DNA from: Prinia subflava
Taxonomy: Eukaryota > Chordata > Aves > Passeriformes > Cisticolidae
DNA length: 64,000 nt
Direction of reading: 5' to 3'
NCBI RefSeq assembly: GCF_021018805.1
Contig: NC_086257.1
Location: forward strand, 21,117,193-21,181,192
Part shown: positions 41,601 through 52,275 of the stretch, piece by piece
Layout: each line of letters starts with the position of its first letter
Numbering within the stretch: position 1 is the first letter of the stretch
The notes under the pieces: generated by a model
What the model saw: only the letters and a program-made list of their open reading frames with translations
The model's database searches: none
What the model was told of the DNA's origin: nothing
Position numbers and translations under genes: made by a program

Positions 41601-42054
41601 ACACAGCCAGGACACTTAAAAAAAAATTTACGTATCCATAATTAATGGAAAATAACTCTTCCGAAGACTGAAGAGGAGGAAAGCTGACAGATCCAATCTG
41701 CCATCCCCATCTTACTTTCTAACAGGAACACAAATCCGCTTGCCATGTGAGGTTAGTCCAGGCAGCAGGCCAAGGCTTTGCCTTTCCCTCCCCAAGTGAA
41801 AGGACAGATCTGCCGCTGCCACGTCGCTCCTGCCGAGCCAGGGAGCTGCACCTCGTCCCCACCCAGCACTGCCCACAGCCCTGCAGCTGCAGCACAACCA
41901 CGTCACTGCTGCTGGCCAGGCTGCATCAAATGCGCTCAGAGGTGCTGTTATCACTGCCCAAGTCAACTCCATCACGTAAGAGTGTATTATTGTATTTGCT
42001 TGTATTTTATTTCACTGTGAGAGAACGTCACGGAACCTTAAATTATAGCAGGGC

Positions 42055-42071
42055 CAATAATAATAATAATA
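42055..42071. repeat. (AAT)n microsatellite
   Basis: A short AAT trinucleotide tract of about five units lies in intron 1. Confidence 0.8.
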
Positions 42072-43154
42072 CACTTGGCCTACTTGCAAACTAATCTAGT
42101 CAATAGTATTTTCCATGTCTTCACATATCCGTATTTTCTCCGTCCCAATTCTCACATTTCACTCGCCTTCCTCCCCTTGCACTAACCCAACAACTGATGA
42201 TACACTGAAATCAATACACTGTAGTCTAGAAAAATTTAACAAATAAAAAAGGGAATAGAGAAATAAGGATTTACTATGACAGACCAGAAAGGACTCAGAT
42301 GTGCTAGCAAGGGCAGGACTGGAACAGTCTGGAAAGTCTGAAAAACTGAAAAAAACTTTTCACAGCAACGTTTTAGAGCATAATATCATCCTGTTTGACT
42401 GCATGATCGCAAAATACCAAAAAGAACTAAAACCGTTGATGTCTAACTTCAGAGTTTTAGATCCACAAATATTGCCTTTACAGTAACATAGCAGCTCTCA
42501 CACATCCACTGAAGCAATCCATTCAGACGCACATAAAAATTCAAGTGTAGCCACCTTGTTCCTTACACAGATTGTGGTTACAGAAGCATCTGAATGACTC
42601 GACTCTTATGTTTCATCCAGAAGCCAGAAGCAGCTGCTGTAGAAGAGATCAGAGATCCTTTTGGTTGCACTCGGCAGAATTGCCTAATTTCCACCACATC
42701 ACCATTTCCTGCCCACTGAACGAGGCAGCTGGAACAGCTGGACAAGAACATCCAGCCCTGTTAACCGAGAGGGGAAAGGGTAAAGATAAAACACCACACA
42801 CACGAGAGCTTGCAGAGAGAAGACACTTAAATTAGGTAACAAGACAATTCCTTTCTGTTTCTCATATCCTCGCAGTCGTGGGCGTACAGTGCCCTGACTG
42901 CTGCTTGCAGTGCTCACTGACCCGAGGAACAGCCTTCAAGTCAACAAAAAGTTTGCACTGTGTGTCTAGCAAAGTCACAGAGGATGTTTATGTTTTGTGC
43001 AGTCACTAAAAGCACCGCTGAACTTAACAAGCAATAATAAAGATCTGTTACAGCAGCATATGGAGTTGCAAAAATAAACATGTGTGGAGCAGAATGAAAC
43101 AAGTTAATTTCACCACCAGCTGACACACAAGAAACAAGGCTCAGATCATACACT

Positions 43155-43392
43155 CATGAGATGGTTTGGGTTGGAAGGGGTCTTAAAGATCATCTCCTTC
43201 CAACCCCCCTGCTATGGGCAGGGACACCTTCCACTGTCCCAGTTTGCTCCAAGCCTTGTTCAACCTGGCCTCGGACACCTCCAGGCATGGGGCAGCCACA
43301 GCTCCTCTGAGCAACCTGTGCCAGTCTCACCACCCTCATAGTAAAAAATTCTTTCCTAATATCTAAGCTAAATCTACCCTTTCAGTCACTTT
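43155..43392 (-). mobile_element. CR1 LINE 3' tail
   Basis: This reversed CR1 end contains GATGGTTTGGGTTGGAAGGG, AAAGATCATCTCCTTCCAAC, CCTGCTATGGGCAGGGACAC and TTCTTTCCTAATATCTAAGC on the plus strand. It is inactive and 5'-truncated, and lies in intron 1 in the same orientation as FNDC3B. Confidence 0.93.
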
Positions 43393-46300
43393 TCTCCACT
43401 TTTATGTCAAACTCAGCAGAACTTCTACTTTGTTGAAAAATCTCAGAATTCTCTTTAGCCATAAGATTCCTTGTGCACTGGTTATTGTTAGCTAAGAATG
43501 TAACCTGCATGTTCAATACCAAGTAAGAGTGAGACATTCATGAAGCAGAAGTGGTGCCTACGATCTGGTACTAAAAGTCTCAAAAGAAAATTCTCAGCCA
43601 ACCTTATGCTGCTTCCTATTTATGGCATTTTAACTTCCTGGCATGGTAGGAACAGCTGAGTGCTGCCCAGTACTCCTCAAAAGTCATTCAACAAAACATT
43701 TTCTGGGTCTTGGGTGAAATCCATAGGATATTTCTTACTTCTCAACATGACATTATTACCTCACCAACATCTAAGTTAACCACTATAGAAAATACAGAGT
43801 CATTTTGGTTTGGTCCTTTAAGGTTTGTTTGTTGATTTTTTGTTGTTTTGAGGTCCTGCTCAAACAAAATGTAACTTAGTTCCATAACAAATAAACCAAA
43901 AGGACAATACACAAATAGAAAGTTACATGAGGAGACATGGTGGGAATGAACTACCTACCTGCTTGAGTGCAAGCAAAACACAAAAGTATCAGAAAACTGG
44001 GTTTCACTTCTGCTTATTCTGGATGTTTTATTGGTATTATCAGAGACCAGTAAAGTATCTACAGTAGCCTAAATAACAAACTTCTGATTAGAGAACAGTG
44101 AGAAATTGACTGCCAAACAAACTGACTTATGAACATATGCACTTATACCTTGAAATGCCATAAAATTAACCCCTTATCCTCAAAACATCCAACATACATT
44201 TCTCACAAGTACAAAAGGAGGTTGAACTCTTCAGAGCAGAGCTGACAGCCTGCAGGGTCACAGTGCACAAAGAGAGCAAGGGTCAGTCTTTTGGCTATCG
44301 AGTAATTTTGAACTGATCCAGAATCTTAAGTGTTATTTCACTCCACAATTTCTATGGGGGATTATTTGTGACACTGTAACATTTTCTCTGCTCCTCCAAG
44401 CTACATAAGGTCACTCATTTAAGAGGAGACAACATATGTACATGCTCAGACATCAACACAGACATAGTGAAGCACCACTTAACTATGATTTATACAGCAT
44501 TTAGATTTATTTTCTTGCCATCCCTTTCTCTTTTCCATAACACCACCAACTTTCTGCAGCTTGTCCTGCTTCTGGGTTACTCTCCAAACCTAAGTTCTCC
44601 ATAGATCACGTGCAGTTTAACTCCTTCCAACACTGCCACCTCTTACACACCACAGCAAAAACACGAGGCCACCTCACTGCTCCGCCAATCTCTCATTTCC
44701 TTCCTTATAAGAATAACCTTGCCAACCAAGCCAGGAAATTCTGACCCATTCCTCAGCTTTTGAAGATGGATCTTCCCTCCTTGTATGGCTGGCTGGGACC
44801 CACACCATCAACAGTGCCTCAAGCTCTGACCCAAGAAGCAGCACCTGTGGTCCTGTCAGACGAGGCCACTTCAACTCTTCAGAAGCACACGAGGAGAACA
44901 CGCCACAGCCTTCCTGGGTCACCTGTACCCACCTTGGGGCCAAGACACAGGCACTGGGTGCAGTGCTGGCCACACTGCACATGTGGATGGACACGTTCCT
45001 CCCCCCTCATGTCCACATGCCTGCGCTTTTAGTCATGCAAAGGCCACACGTCACAACCAGCGCGTGAACGAGAGCACGAAGTCAAAGGGAAGAGGACAGG
45101 AGGGAATGCAGCGTTCCACAAACACAGATCTGCTGCCCCTCCCTCACCCACATCTGAAGCATTCAAGAAAAGCCAGCTAAGAGCAAATATTGTGCCAAAT
45201 TAAGTATGCTTGGTTCCCCAGACACAGATTGTCAGATAGGTTCCTCAAGAGGGACACTTCTCCTGTGACCAAATGTGGCACCCCAAGCCCGCAGCCTGGA
45301 GCACGAGAGCAGAAGAAGCTCCCTGCATGGCTGAGGATCACCTTTTAAAGCTGTGCAACCAACAGGACATAAGGCATGGAGAGAGAGAATTCAAAGGAAA
45401 ACCCTATTGTAGTATCAGAAATCATGGGTGGCTAATGAATAAGTTAAAGAAAGGATGGGGAAGTAGGACATTGAGAAGAGCAGACATTGGAATTTAAAAA
45501 AAACCGAAAAAACCTCACTAAAGCAGAAGCCAATTCCATAAAAATCCAGAGGAAGAAACAGTTGTTTTCTTTCATTCGCTTTTCTTTGAGCTGCCACATC
45601 TTCTAACACTTTCCAGCATTGGAAAATAAAGACTTGTTGCTCTCTCCTCCCCAAGGCAGGATTTGAAAACAAATTTCCTAGTTAACCTGCCAAAGCAGAA
45701 GATGTGATAGCAGCTGAACGTCCCTCTGCCCTGCTCAGGGGATGACTCAGTGGAAATCAGCCCTCAAGAAACCATCCTTCAGACAATGCAACTGAAAAGG
45801 AAGAAATTCCTCACCTTAAAAATCGTAGGTAGCCACAGTTCAATACAGGACTGTGTAAGAGAGGAACGCTAACACGTTTTGGGGCAAATCTGTGACTTAT
45901 TTTTCACCCTTTCTCAATTTTTAATACGGTTAATAAAGATATATCTGCTAACAAGACTATAAAATCATTTCCTCAGAGCTTTAGAGTAGCACAAAAGAAC
46001 AGGACATTAGCATGTTTTAAGCAAAGTGAAGTAAGAACTGGTGAAAACAAGACCAACATTGTAACAAACATACCCCTCAAAGCCAAACACTGCTCATCAT
46101 CTGCTACAAGAACAGAAGCATGCAACTAGGTCACAAACTCGCACCCAGTTCAAACACATCTAGAAGAATCATGGACATGGTATATTCCAATTTGCCTTAT
46201 CTTGTCTTGTCAAAAAAGGAGGAATTTTTTCCACTTCAACCTAAGCCATTATTCCTGATACTTTAACATCATATGAAAGACAAAATACTGAGTGTCAGCC

Positions 46301-47333
46301 AGTGAAGCAACACTCTTCATGGAGAGTCAGTCAAGGCAAAGCTACACCTCTGCTTTTCAAACTCATCATTTCTATCAGTACTTATAGACAAAAAACTCCC
46401 ACTATTTGGCCATTATAGACCCCAAAATATTCCACAAGCTCTGCAGTTCTCACTGGGTCTTTTCTGCTCTGTTAATTCATTCTAATGAAGTGATGCTTCT
46501 GGTTGCCATACATTTGCTAGTAAAGACACTTTAGTAACAAGGCAATTTTTTCCCTTCTGTGAGTTGCCATCACATGAGTCCACAAAAAATACAGGCTAAC
46601 CAGAAGGAAACCTACCCAGTGCTCTCATTATCCACAAATGCTTTCATCTTTTTTTTTCTCTGCAGCATTATTCCACATCAATAAATAAATAAGGAGCAGA
46701 GCAATGCATAATACTAAGTAACATACCCAGATCTGTTCAAGTGTCTGCAAGCATAAGGTCACTTATGTGAATTGTCATTGAATAGGGACATACTTGTACA
46801 ACAAAGCCAAGTTATAAAGTGGAATGAATTCTTTCAGCTAACTAACCACACACTGAAGGAAAATGGTAAGGTCATCCTGAAACAAATCAGGACAACTCTC
46901 TACTCCCTACTTTCTGCTACCAAGGTCCAAAATAATCACTCCATCTTACTTCACTACAGTTTGGGGCTTGACTAAAAAATTGTACAGAAATATTTGGGGC
47001 AAAAGATAACACTGGGATTTAGGTTATAAACATCGGCATTTTAGTAGTGGATGAGTGGAAAACAGAGCAACCGTGTGAAATCGACACAGCTGCAGAGGCC
47101 CAGAGAACCTACAAACCAAGCAGGGCAGATTGATTTTGCTAGTTTAAATTATAAGCATGATTTCCCCTGTCCACAACATCCCAAGCATCTCTGAGGGTGG
47201 CAAGAGTCATCTAAAATTGTTGTTTATTGAAATTTTTATTGACTTCTTGAAAGGAATTTCTTTCTCTTTTTTCAAAGCATTCCATATGAAACATTCCTGG
47301 AAGTGTGAAGTAGATGTTTAAATACATTCTACA

Positions 47334-47381
47334 CACATTCTATTATTAGAGTCCTTTGCAAGGACCTAATAATAGAAATGT
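47334..47381. repeat. Near-perfect inverted repeat (hairpin)
   Basis: The arms TCTATTATTAGAGTCCTT (47339-47356) and AAGGACCTAATAATAGA (47360-47376) pair with a single unpaired base and a 3-nt loop. Pairing continues outward to ACATT and AATGT with one mismatch, giving roughly 22 pairs. It lies in intron 1 and has no coding content. Confidence 0.75.
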
Positions 47382-50300
47382 CCATAATTATGTGTAAGGC
47401 AATGATAAGAGACCAGGATGTAAAGCATGTTTTAAGGTATTTGCATTGCTGCCACAAAATTGTCATACACTAACTCAATACAGAAAAATCAGGCAGGCTT
47501 ATCACCTTCATCTCTAGAGAATTCAAGTGTTTGCTTTCAGTTATTCTAAATCTAACAAATAACAAAACACAACAGCAGAAACTCCTCTCCTAAATCCATC
47601 TTGTCACTGCACTGAGTATTTTGTAGAATGAGGAGCAGATGCCAGAACAAGCAAATGCCACATATCAGTATTAGCTGCAGTTTTGTCCTCTCAAAAAAAA
47701 ATGATAAAATATGTATTTAATTACTTAGGAATTGTTTATTGCTTCATATTACAAAACGAACACTATACATAGCTGCAGTTTACTAGGCAGAGTATCCACA
47801 TGGCAATTTTCAGTATATCACCATTATAAACTGTCACCACTAGAAAAACAAACAGAGAAGGTTTCTTATGCTGTTGGCTTTTTGTCTGTTATCTGCTAAC
47901 AAACAGCACAATTTACTTGTAAACAAAGGATTCCTCAGATGAAATGCAGAAAGTATGCCACTGGAGAAGCCCTACATTTTAACCTCTAAGCTGAAGGAAA
48001 CCCATCCTTTTCCCAGTTAAAAGCTCCACACAGATTTGCTCAAAGCTGCACTATCTGGGGCCTCCAGGGAATATTCCTGCTCAAGAACACACTTTAACAC
48101 AGACAACATTTTTCTTGTGTACTTGCTCAACAGCATGGTCATTTTTCATCTAGAGCAAAGCACAGATTTAAAATCCAGAGCAGCATTTCTGAAAGGCAAC
48201 TCATCTCTCCAACACTGTTGCAAATTCCACAATAAATCACATTTAATTAGTTTGTGTGCCTTTTTTTTCCCCTGGCTGTCTGGAATCCAACAGCGAGCAC
48301 ACTTCCAACTTTAATTCTGCAAAGAGGTGCTCAGAATAAACTGATAGAAACGCCAAGCACCACGTCCCCACTGGAAGCTGCTGGGAGTTATCTGCTCGCT
48401 GACACACCAGCATTCCTGCCTGTAGATGGCTTTTTAGGCTTTGTACCGCTGTGTATCCAGCGGCTCCTATTTCCACTGCCTTGTTTGAAGAACTTCCCTC
48501 TTCCCACATACCTTCCATCTCCAGGGACAGATCACACAGGGACACTAAACCTTGGCCGTAAACAACACGAGTTTTGATACTGCTGTTTCCAAAGGATCCT
48601 CCACCACTCAGCAGCGCAGAGACAATCGCCGAGGCACAAATCCTCTGGGCAACGCTTGAGAAACTCTTTGCCTCGCCAGTATTTTGCACAGCTGAGATTT
48701 ACACAGGGCTCTGCTGGCTTCTCCTGCTGCTTATTCTATTTGCTGTACACTAAAGGCTACTGCAAACAAATGGGATTTTGATAACTTGTGGCATGTTGCT
48801 CAAAACAATTCCAGCACACTGGGACACTATTTCCAGATTTTAAACCCAACAGCCACATCCTTGGTGGGATGACAGGATGCTCCCCAAGTGCGTCCCAAAC
48901 TGCCACTCCAGGTGTTCCAAGGAGGTCACTCCATCTTCCCTCATGTCTTTGCTTTGGAGGAAGTGGCAGATTGCAGTGAAAAGCACTATGGAGAGCAATC
49001 TGATTCAGACATGTTCAGGCTCTGGCCCTTTTATATAATTACATGTATTTAGTAGGCATTTATCCTCACGCTACAAACATTTATTCATACTGTAAATGTT
49101 GGTTCTGACAACATACATTTTTGAGGGAAAAAGTCAGATATACTTCCTAGAAAGTTCATTAATACAACCACACACATGCAGAAGTTTGCTGCATGGTCTG
49201 TATATATTTTCTTGCACAGATTGATGAACTGCGTAAGTTTGACTGCTCTTAACTGCTTCTCTTTCTCAGAGGACATAAAGGAAACTATAAAGAGAGGAGA
49301 AAAAAAACGAAATTCTCTGCTAAGAAACAGGTAAGATGGAGAAAACATCTTTCAGTTCCCTAAATACTACACATAGAAAAAAAACTTCCAAGATAAACAC
49401 ATTTCAGATTGGAAGTTACAAACTTTTCTGAGACTAAAGATAAAATACTTGCAGTATGGAGTTACAGCTCTGAGCTTCTTGGCCACAGTAGAATATCAGC
49501 TTATTTTGGCTGCTAACTACCTTCATTTCTTATCCTTTGGCCAACTATAGGCTAACAGTATGAAAAATCCCTCTCATTGCTCTCCCAGCAGTGACCTCAA
49601 ACCCAAACCAGATGGGACCCAAAGGCAGAAAATTTAAAAAAAAAAAGTAAAATATATCACCTTCCACACGGACTCATCTTTGAGCTACATTATAAGCATA
49701 AAGCAGCTAAAAGATACTGAACTGGGAAGAACAATACATGACACCTCTGGGGCAACAAACGTTTCTGCCACAGCAGGGTCCCAATACAACCACAAATCAC
49801 AACTGCTTGAAAACTAACGAGAGGGAACCACAGAAGTGCTGAAGATTAAGAGAAAAGCACTAACAGACCGCTTCTGTGCGAGACCCGAAATGACCTTGGG
49901 AATACGGCCAAGAATCATTTTCTTACTGGTAGCACCGGCAGCGCATTCCCTGACTGCTGGGAAAGACACACGGGCCGTAGGTGGGCCAGGCCGGCGGTGA
50001 ACAGGGCGAGAGGAGCAAGATGCTTCCACTCAGGAGGCAGCCCTTGGCCCATTCCTGAGGTTTCTGGAAGCTGTGCCTTTATCTGGACTGCCAGCCAAGC
50101 ACACATTGTGTCATCCGTGTCCAGACCAGCCGCTCCCCATCAGAACAAAGCGCAGACCCAAACCAGCATAGGCACTGAGGCACTGCCAGGCCTGGCACTC
50201 TCAACCTTTCATAAGCAAGCTCTGCTGCTGCACAAAAAAAAGCTTGAGAAATACTGTTCTACACTTTAAAATCTGTGGAAGTTTGAAATGCCATTACCTA

Positions 50301-50474
50301 GCACATTGTTAAACTCGAGTTAGACTGGTTTGGCACCTTTCAGGAACGTCGGGGCTGAGCCCTGTGTTCTGCAGGGTAAGCGGTTAAGGGATACAGCAGC
50401 TGTGGTTAGGGCACAGGGAACTGGGATAGGTGAATCCTGTTCTCACAGATCCAGCACCGAGTTCAAATAACAAA

Positions 50475-50511
50475 TTAAAAAATCCTAAAAAAAAAAAAAA
50501 TTAAAAAAAAA
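50475..50511. repeat. A-rich low-complexity tract
   Basis: A-runs of 14 and 9 bp are separated by TT, with A-rich flanks, about 0.4 kb from the edge of the CpG island. Confidence 0.85.
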
Positions 50512-51341
50512 GCCGACAAGGAACTCTCCGTATCTCAGTTCCCCCCCAACCCCGTGATGGGGTAACTACCCCTTTAAGGCCAGTACTTTAATATACTCGA
50601 AGGACACAAAGAAATGCAAATGAAATACAAAATTACTAATATGGAGAGAGGCAGGCTTGCCCCGCGCCTTCTATTCTACAAATATAGATGGGATAAATGG
50701 TTCGTTACATTTAACTCCAAGCCGCACTACCTCCGCCAAAACCTTATTTAAATAGAACATTTCTAAGAACCGGGAAGGGGGGGATGCAGCTGTGGTCTTA
50801 ACCTAAGAGAGGTTAAAGCCTTTAAAAAGAGTTGTTCTTTTTTCATTCCGTCTGCTGGTCGCATGCCATTTTAAAAAGGTGTCTGGCAAGCAAAAATAAA
50901 AAGTTTCCAGGGCTTTCCTTCCCCAAGGCGCCTCTGCCAGGAGCCGGGCGGGGAGGACGGGGCCGAGAGCAGACGGTCGCGCCTTTCTCCAGCTTTTTCT
51001 CCAACATACCCTCTGGATCCCGACGTTCTGGAGGCGAAGGAGCCCCCGGTTGCTCCACCTGCCCGCAGCCCCGGCCGGGCAGCGGGGCTGCGGAGCGGGG
51101 CGCGGCTCGGGGGCTGCCGCGGGCAGACGCCCCGCACACACCCGCGGTGCCCGCGGCCCCCGCCAGCACCGACCGCTCCCGCACTTCTCCTCCGGGAGCC
51201 GCAGCGGGCGGGGAGGGCGGTGGCGATGACAGCGGCCGGGCCGGCCGCCCCCAGGGACAGCCGGGCGGTGCTGGAGCGCCCGTCCCGCCGCCAGCCCCGA
51301 GCGCGGCCGCTCCCGCCCGCCCGCCGGGCGCTCCCCGCGGC

Positions 51342-51364
51342 GGGGGGGAGCCGGCGGGGCGGGG
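51342..51364 (+). promoter_or_regulatory. G-quadruplex motif in CpG island
   Basis: On the plus strand, G-runs at 51342-51348, 51356-51359 and 51361-51364 satisfy the four-run G3+ pattern if the seven-G run is split, with loops of 1, 7 and 1 nt. The motif lies about 170-190 nt after the exon 1 donor, at the start of intron 1, and the G-rich strand is the template strand for FNDC3B. Quadruplex formation is a prediction from the pattern only. Confidence 0.45.
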
Positions 51365-51567
51365 AGAGAAACTTTCCACCGAGTGCGGCCGCGTCCCGCC
51401 GCCGAACAAAAGAGCCGGGACCGGCAGAGGCGCCGCGGGGCGGGGGACGCGGCTGCCCGGCGCTCGGAGCGCAGCGGAGCCGCGGGGCTCCCCGCCCGGC
51501 ACCCGCTTCCCCGCAGCGCCGCCGTGTCCTTACCTGCGGGAGGGCGGTGCGGGGCGGCGAGTCCCGG

Positions 51568-51612
51568 TTAGCTGGAGCGAGTGCCGGGAGGGCTCGGCGG
51601 GGATTCCGCCAT
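51568..51612 (-). other. Upstream ORF in predicted FNDC3B exon 1 (14 codons)
   Basis: The minus strand has ATG with G at -3 and G at +4 (GACATGG), a strong initiation context, followed by MAESPPSPPGTRSS and TAA. It lies wholly inside the predicted exon 1, 34 nt before the donor, so if the exon call is right it would be the first strong start codon met by a scanning ribosome. It does not overlap the main frame, so reinitiation at FNDC3B is possible. Its existence in the mRNA depends on the transcription start lying to the right of 51612. Confidence 0.5.
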
Positions 51613-51613
51613 G

Positions 51614-51634
51614 TCAGTGATGTCGGCACCACAT
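51614..51634 (-). other. Second short upstream ORF in predicted exon 1 (6 codons)
   Basis: An ATG at 51634-51632 opens MWCRHH and ends at TGA two bases before the neighbouring upstream ORF begins (TGACATGG). The start context is weaker (C at -3, T at +4). It counts only if transcription starts to the right of 51634. Confidence 0.35.
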
Positions 51635-51867
51635 GGGGCCCCGGCCGGCCCACGCTACCGCGCACTCTAGAGTAGCGGCTCCCGCCGAAAAGGCGGCCGA
51701 GGCGGGCGTGGGACGCCGGCCAGCCCCGCTGCCGTCCCGCCTCCGCCGGGGCGGGCGCTCCGTGAGGGGCGGGCACGGCGCCGGCCCTTCGCCTCGCCTC
51801 CCCTCACCGCCGGTCCCCCTCGTCCGCCCGCCGCGATCCTCTCATCGCTGCTTAGAGCCGTAGGATA

Positions 51868-52275
51868 ATAGAATTAGACAATCATCAAGGGTCGAGATGA
51901 TGCACTCCGGCCGCCCACCCAGCAGCACCGCTGTAACCACATCGCCCAGCGCCGGCTCCGGGCGCCTCTTTAACACCTCCAGGGCGGTGACCCCCACGGC
52001 CATCCGTTTCAATGCCAGACCACCCTAGAAGTAAAACACTTGTTTCTAATGTCTAATCTGAATCTCCCCTATCCCAGCTTAAGGGTATTTTCCTCTAGTC
52101 CTCTCGCTACAGGTGTGGGAGAATAGAGCATCCCCCAGCTGGTTGCTATCTCCTTTCAGGGATTTGTAGAGAGGGATGAGGTCTCACCTGATCCTCCACC
52201 TTGTCCAGATTAAACAAACCCTCCCACAGCTGTTCCTCATATGATACATTTTGTAGACCCTTCTCTTATTGCCAT
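51868..52275 (-). mobile_element. CR1 LINE fragment next to the FNDC3B CpG island
   Basis: On the plus strand this reads as a reversed CR1: ATAGAATTAGACAATCATCA, then TTTAACACCTCCAGGG, TAATGTCTAATCTGAATCTC, CCCTCTAGTCCTCTCGCTAC-like text, and TCCAGATTAAACAAACCC with CAGCTGTTCCTCAT. The element's 3' end faces the island, so its sense direction is the same as FNDC3B. It is CpG-rich at its promoter-proximal end. The distal edge is uncertain, since recognisable similarity fades after about 52275. Confidence 0.82.

Larger units (their letters stand above)
15169..51533 (-). other. FNDC3B intron 1 (36.4 kb), non-coding
   Basis: This long first intron joins the CpG-island exon to the start-codon exon. 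It contains three CR1 fragments (22008-22216 plus, 24911-25100 minus, 43155-43392 minus), several A- or T-tracts, four hairpin-forming inverted repeats (24361-24387, 26560-26586, 35886-35934, 47334-47381) and a small isolated CpG cluster (29353-29394). Long first introns often hold enhancers, but I cannot identify any from one sequence. No nested gene was recognised. Confidence 0.75.
1..51700 (-). other. FNDC3B: FNDC3B gene, 5' part (exons 1-3 and introns)
   Basis: The minus strand carries the first part of FNDC3B, a type III fibronectin repeat protein anchored in the endoplasmic reticulum membrane by a C-terminal helix and known from adipocyte differentiation (FAD104). The call rests on two exons whose joined translation matches the N-terminus I know for vertebrate FNDC3B, including the MYVTMMMTDQ start and the VNPGETFTIRAEDG block. 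The paralogue FNDC3A differs in both places: it has a different start and reads VNPGEAFTIRREDG. Only 62 complete codons of a protein of roughly 1,200 residues are present. No FN3 domain lies inside the window. The next exon, expected to begin with a GPAEVPMMSP-like stretch, was not seen between 1 and 7223, so it should lie further left. The right boundary (transcription start) is approximate. Confidence 0.93.
51534..51700 (-). other. FNDC3B: Candidate FNDC3B non-coding exon 1
   Basis: A consensus donor on the minus strand (CCCGCAG|GTAAGGAC, last exon base 51534) sits inside the CpG island about 36 kb upstream of exon 2, with correct orientation and position for a 5' untranslated first exon. 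The 5' end is not visible. I see no clear TATA box or initiator, so 51700 is only an estimate. It is set just inside two GC boxes at 51748-51755 and 51766-51773. The sequence is very GC-rich and contains two short upstream ORFs. Splicing of this donor to the exon 2 acceptor is inferred. Alternative first exons cannot be excluded. Confidence 0.65.
50930..51850 (-). promoter_or_regulatory. CpG island promoter of FNDC3B
   Basis: About 0.9 kb of very GC-rich, CpG-dense sequence rises abruptly out of AT-rich flanks and is by far the strongest CpG concentration in the window. It contains the predicted exon 1 donor and several GC boxes of the Sp1 type, including GGGGCGGG at 51748-51755 and 51766-51773, just upstream of exon 1. 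No TATA box or CCAAT box is evident, which is usual for broadly expressed CpG-island genes. Long open frames on both strands here (for example 50871-51776 on the minus strand) come from the scarcity of stop codons in GC-rich DNA and are not called as genes. Confidence 0.85.

Noticed and set aside
48243..48689. 148-codon minus-strand open frame in intron 1
   Set aside because: It shows no recognisable domain, has no supporting splice sites or promoter, and overlaps a 107-codon open frame on the other strand. The length is expected by chance in a 64 kb window.
50843..51776. Long open frames on both strands over the CpG island (up to 301 codons)
   Set aside because: They are made of Pro, Ala, Gly and Arg-rich low-complexity text that arises when stop codons are rare in GC-rich DNA. 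They overlap each other on both strands and one reads straight through the exon 1 donor.
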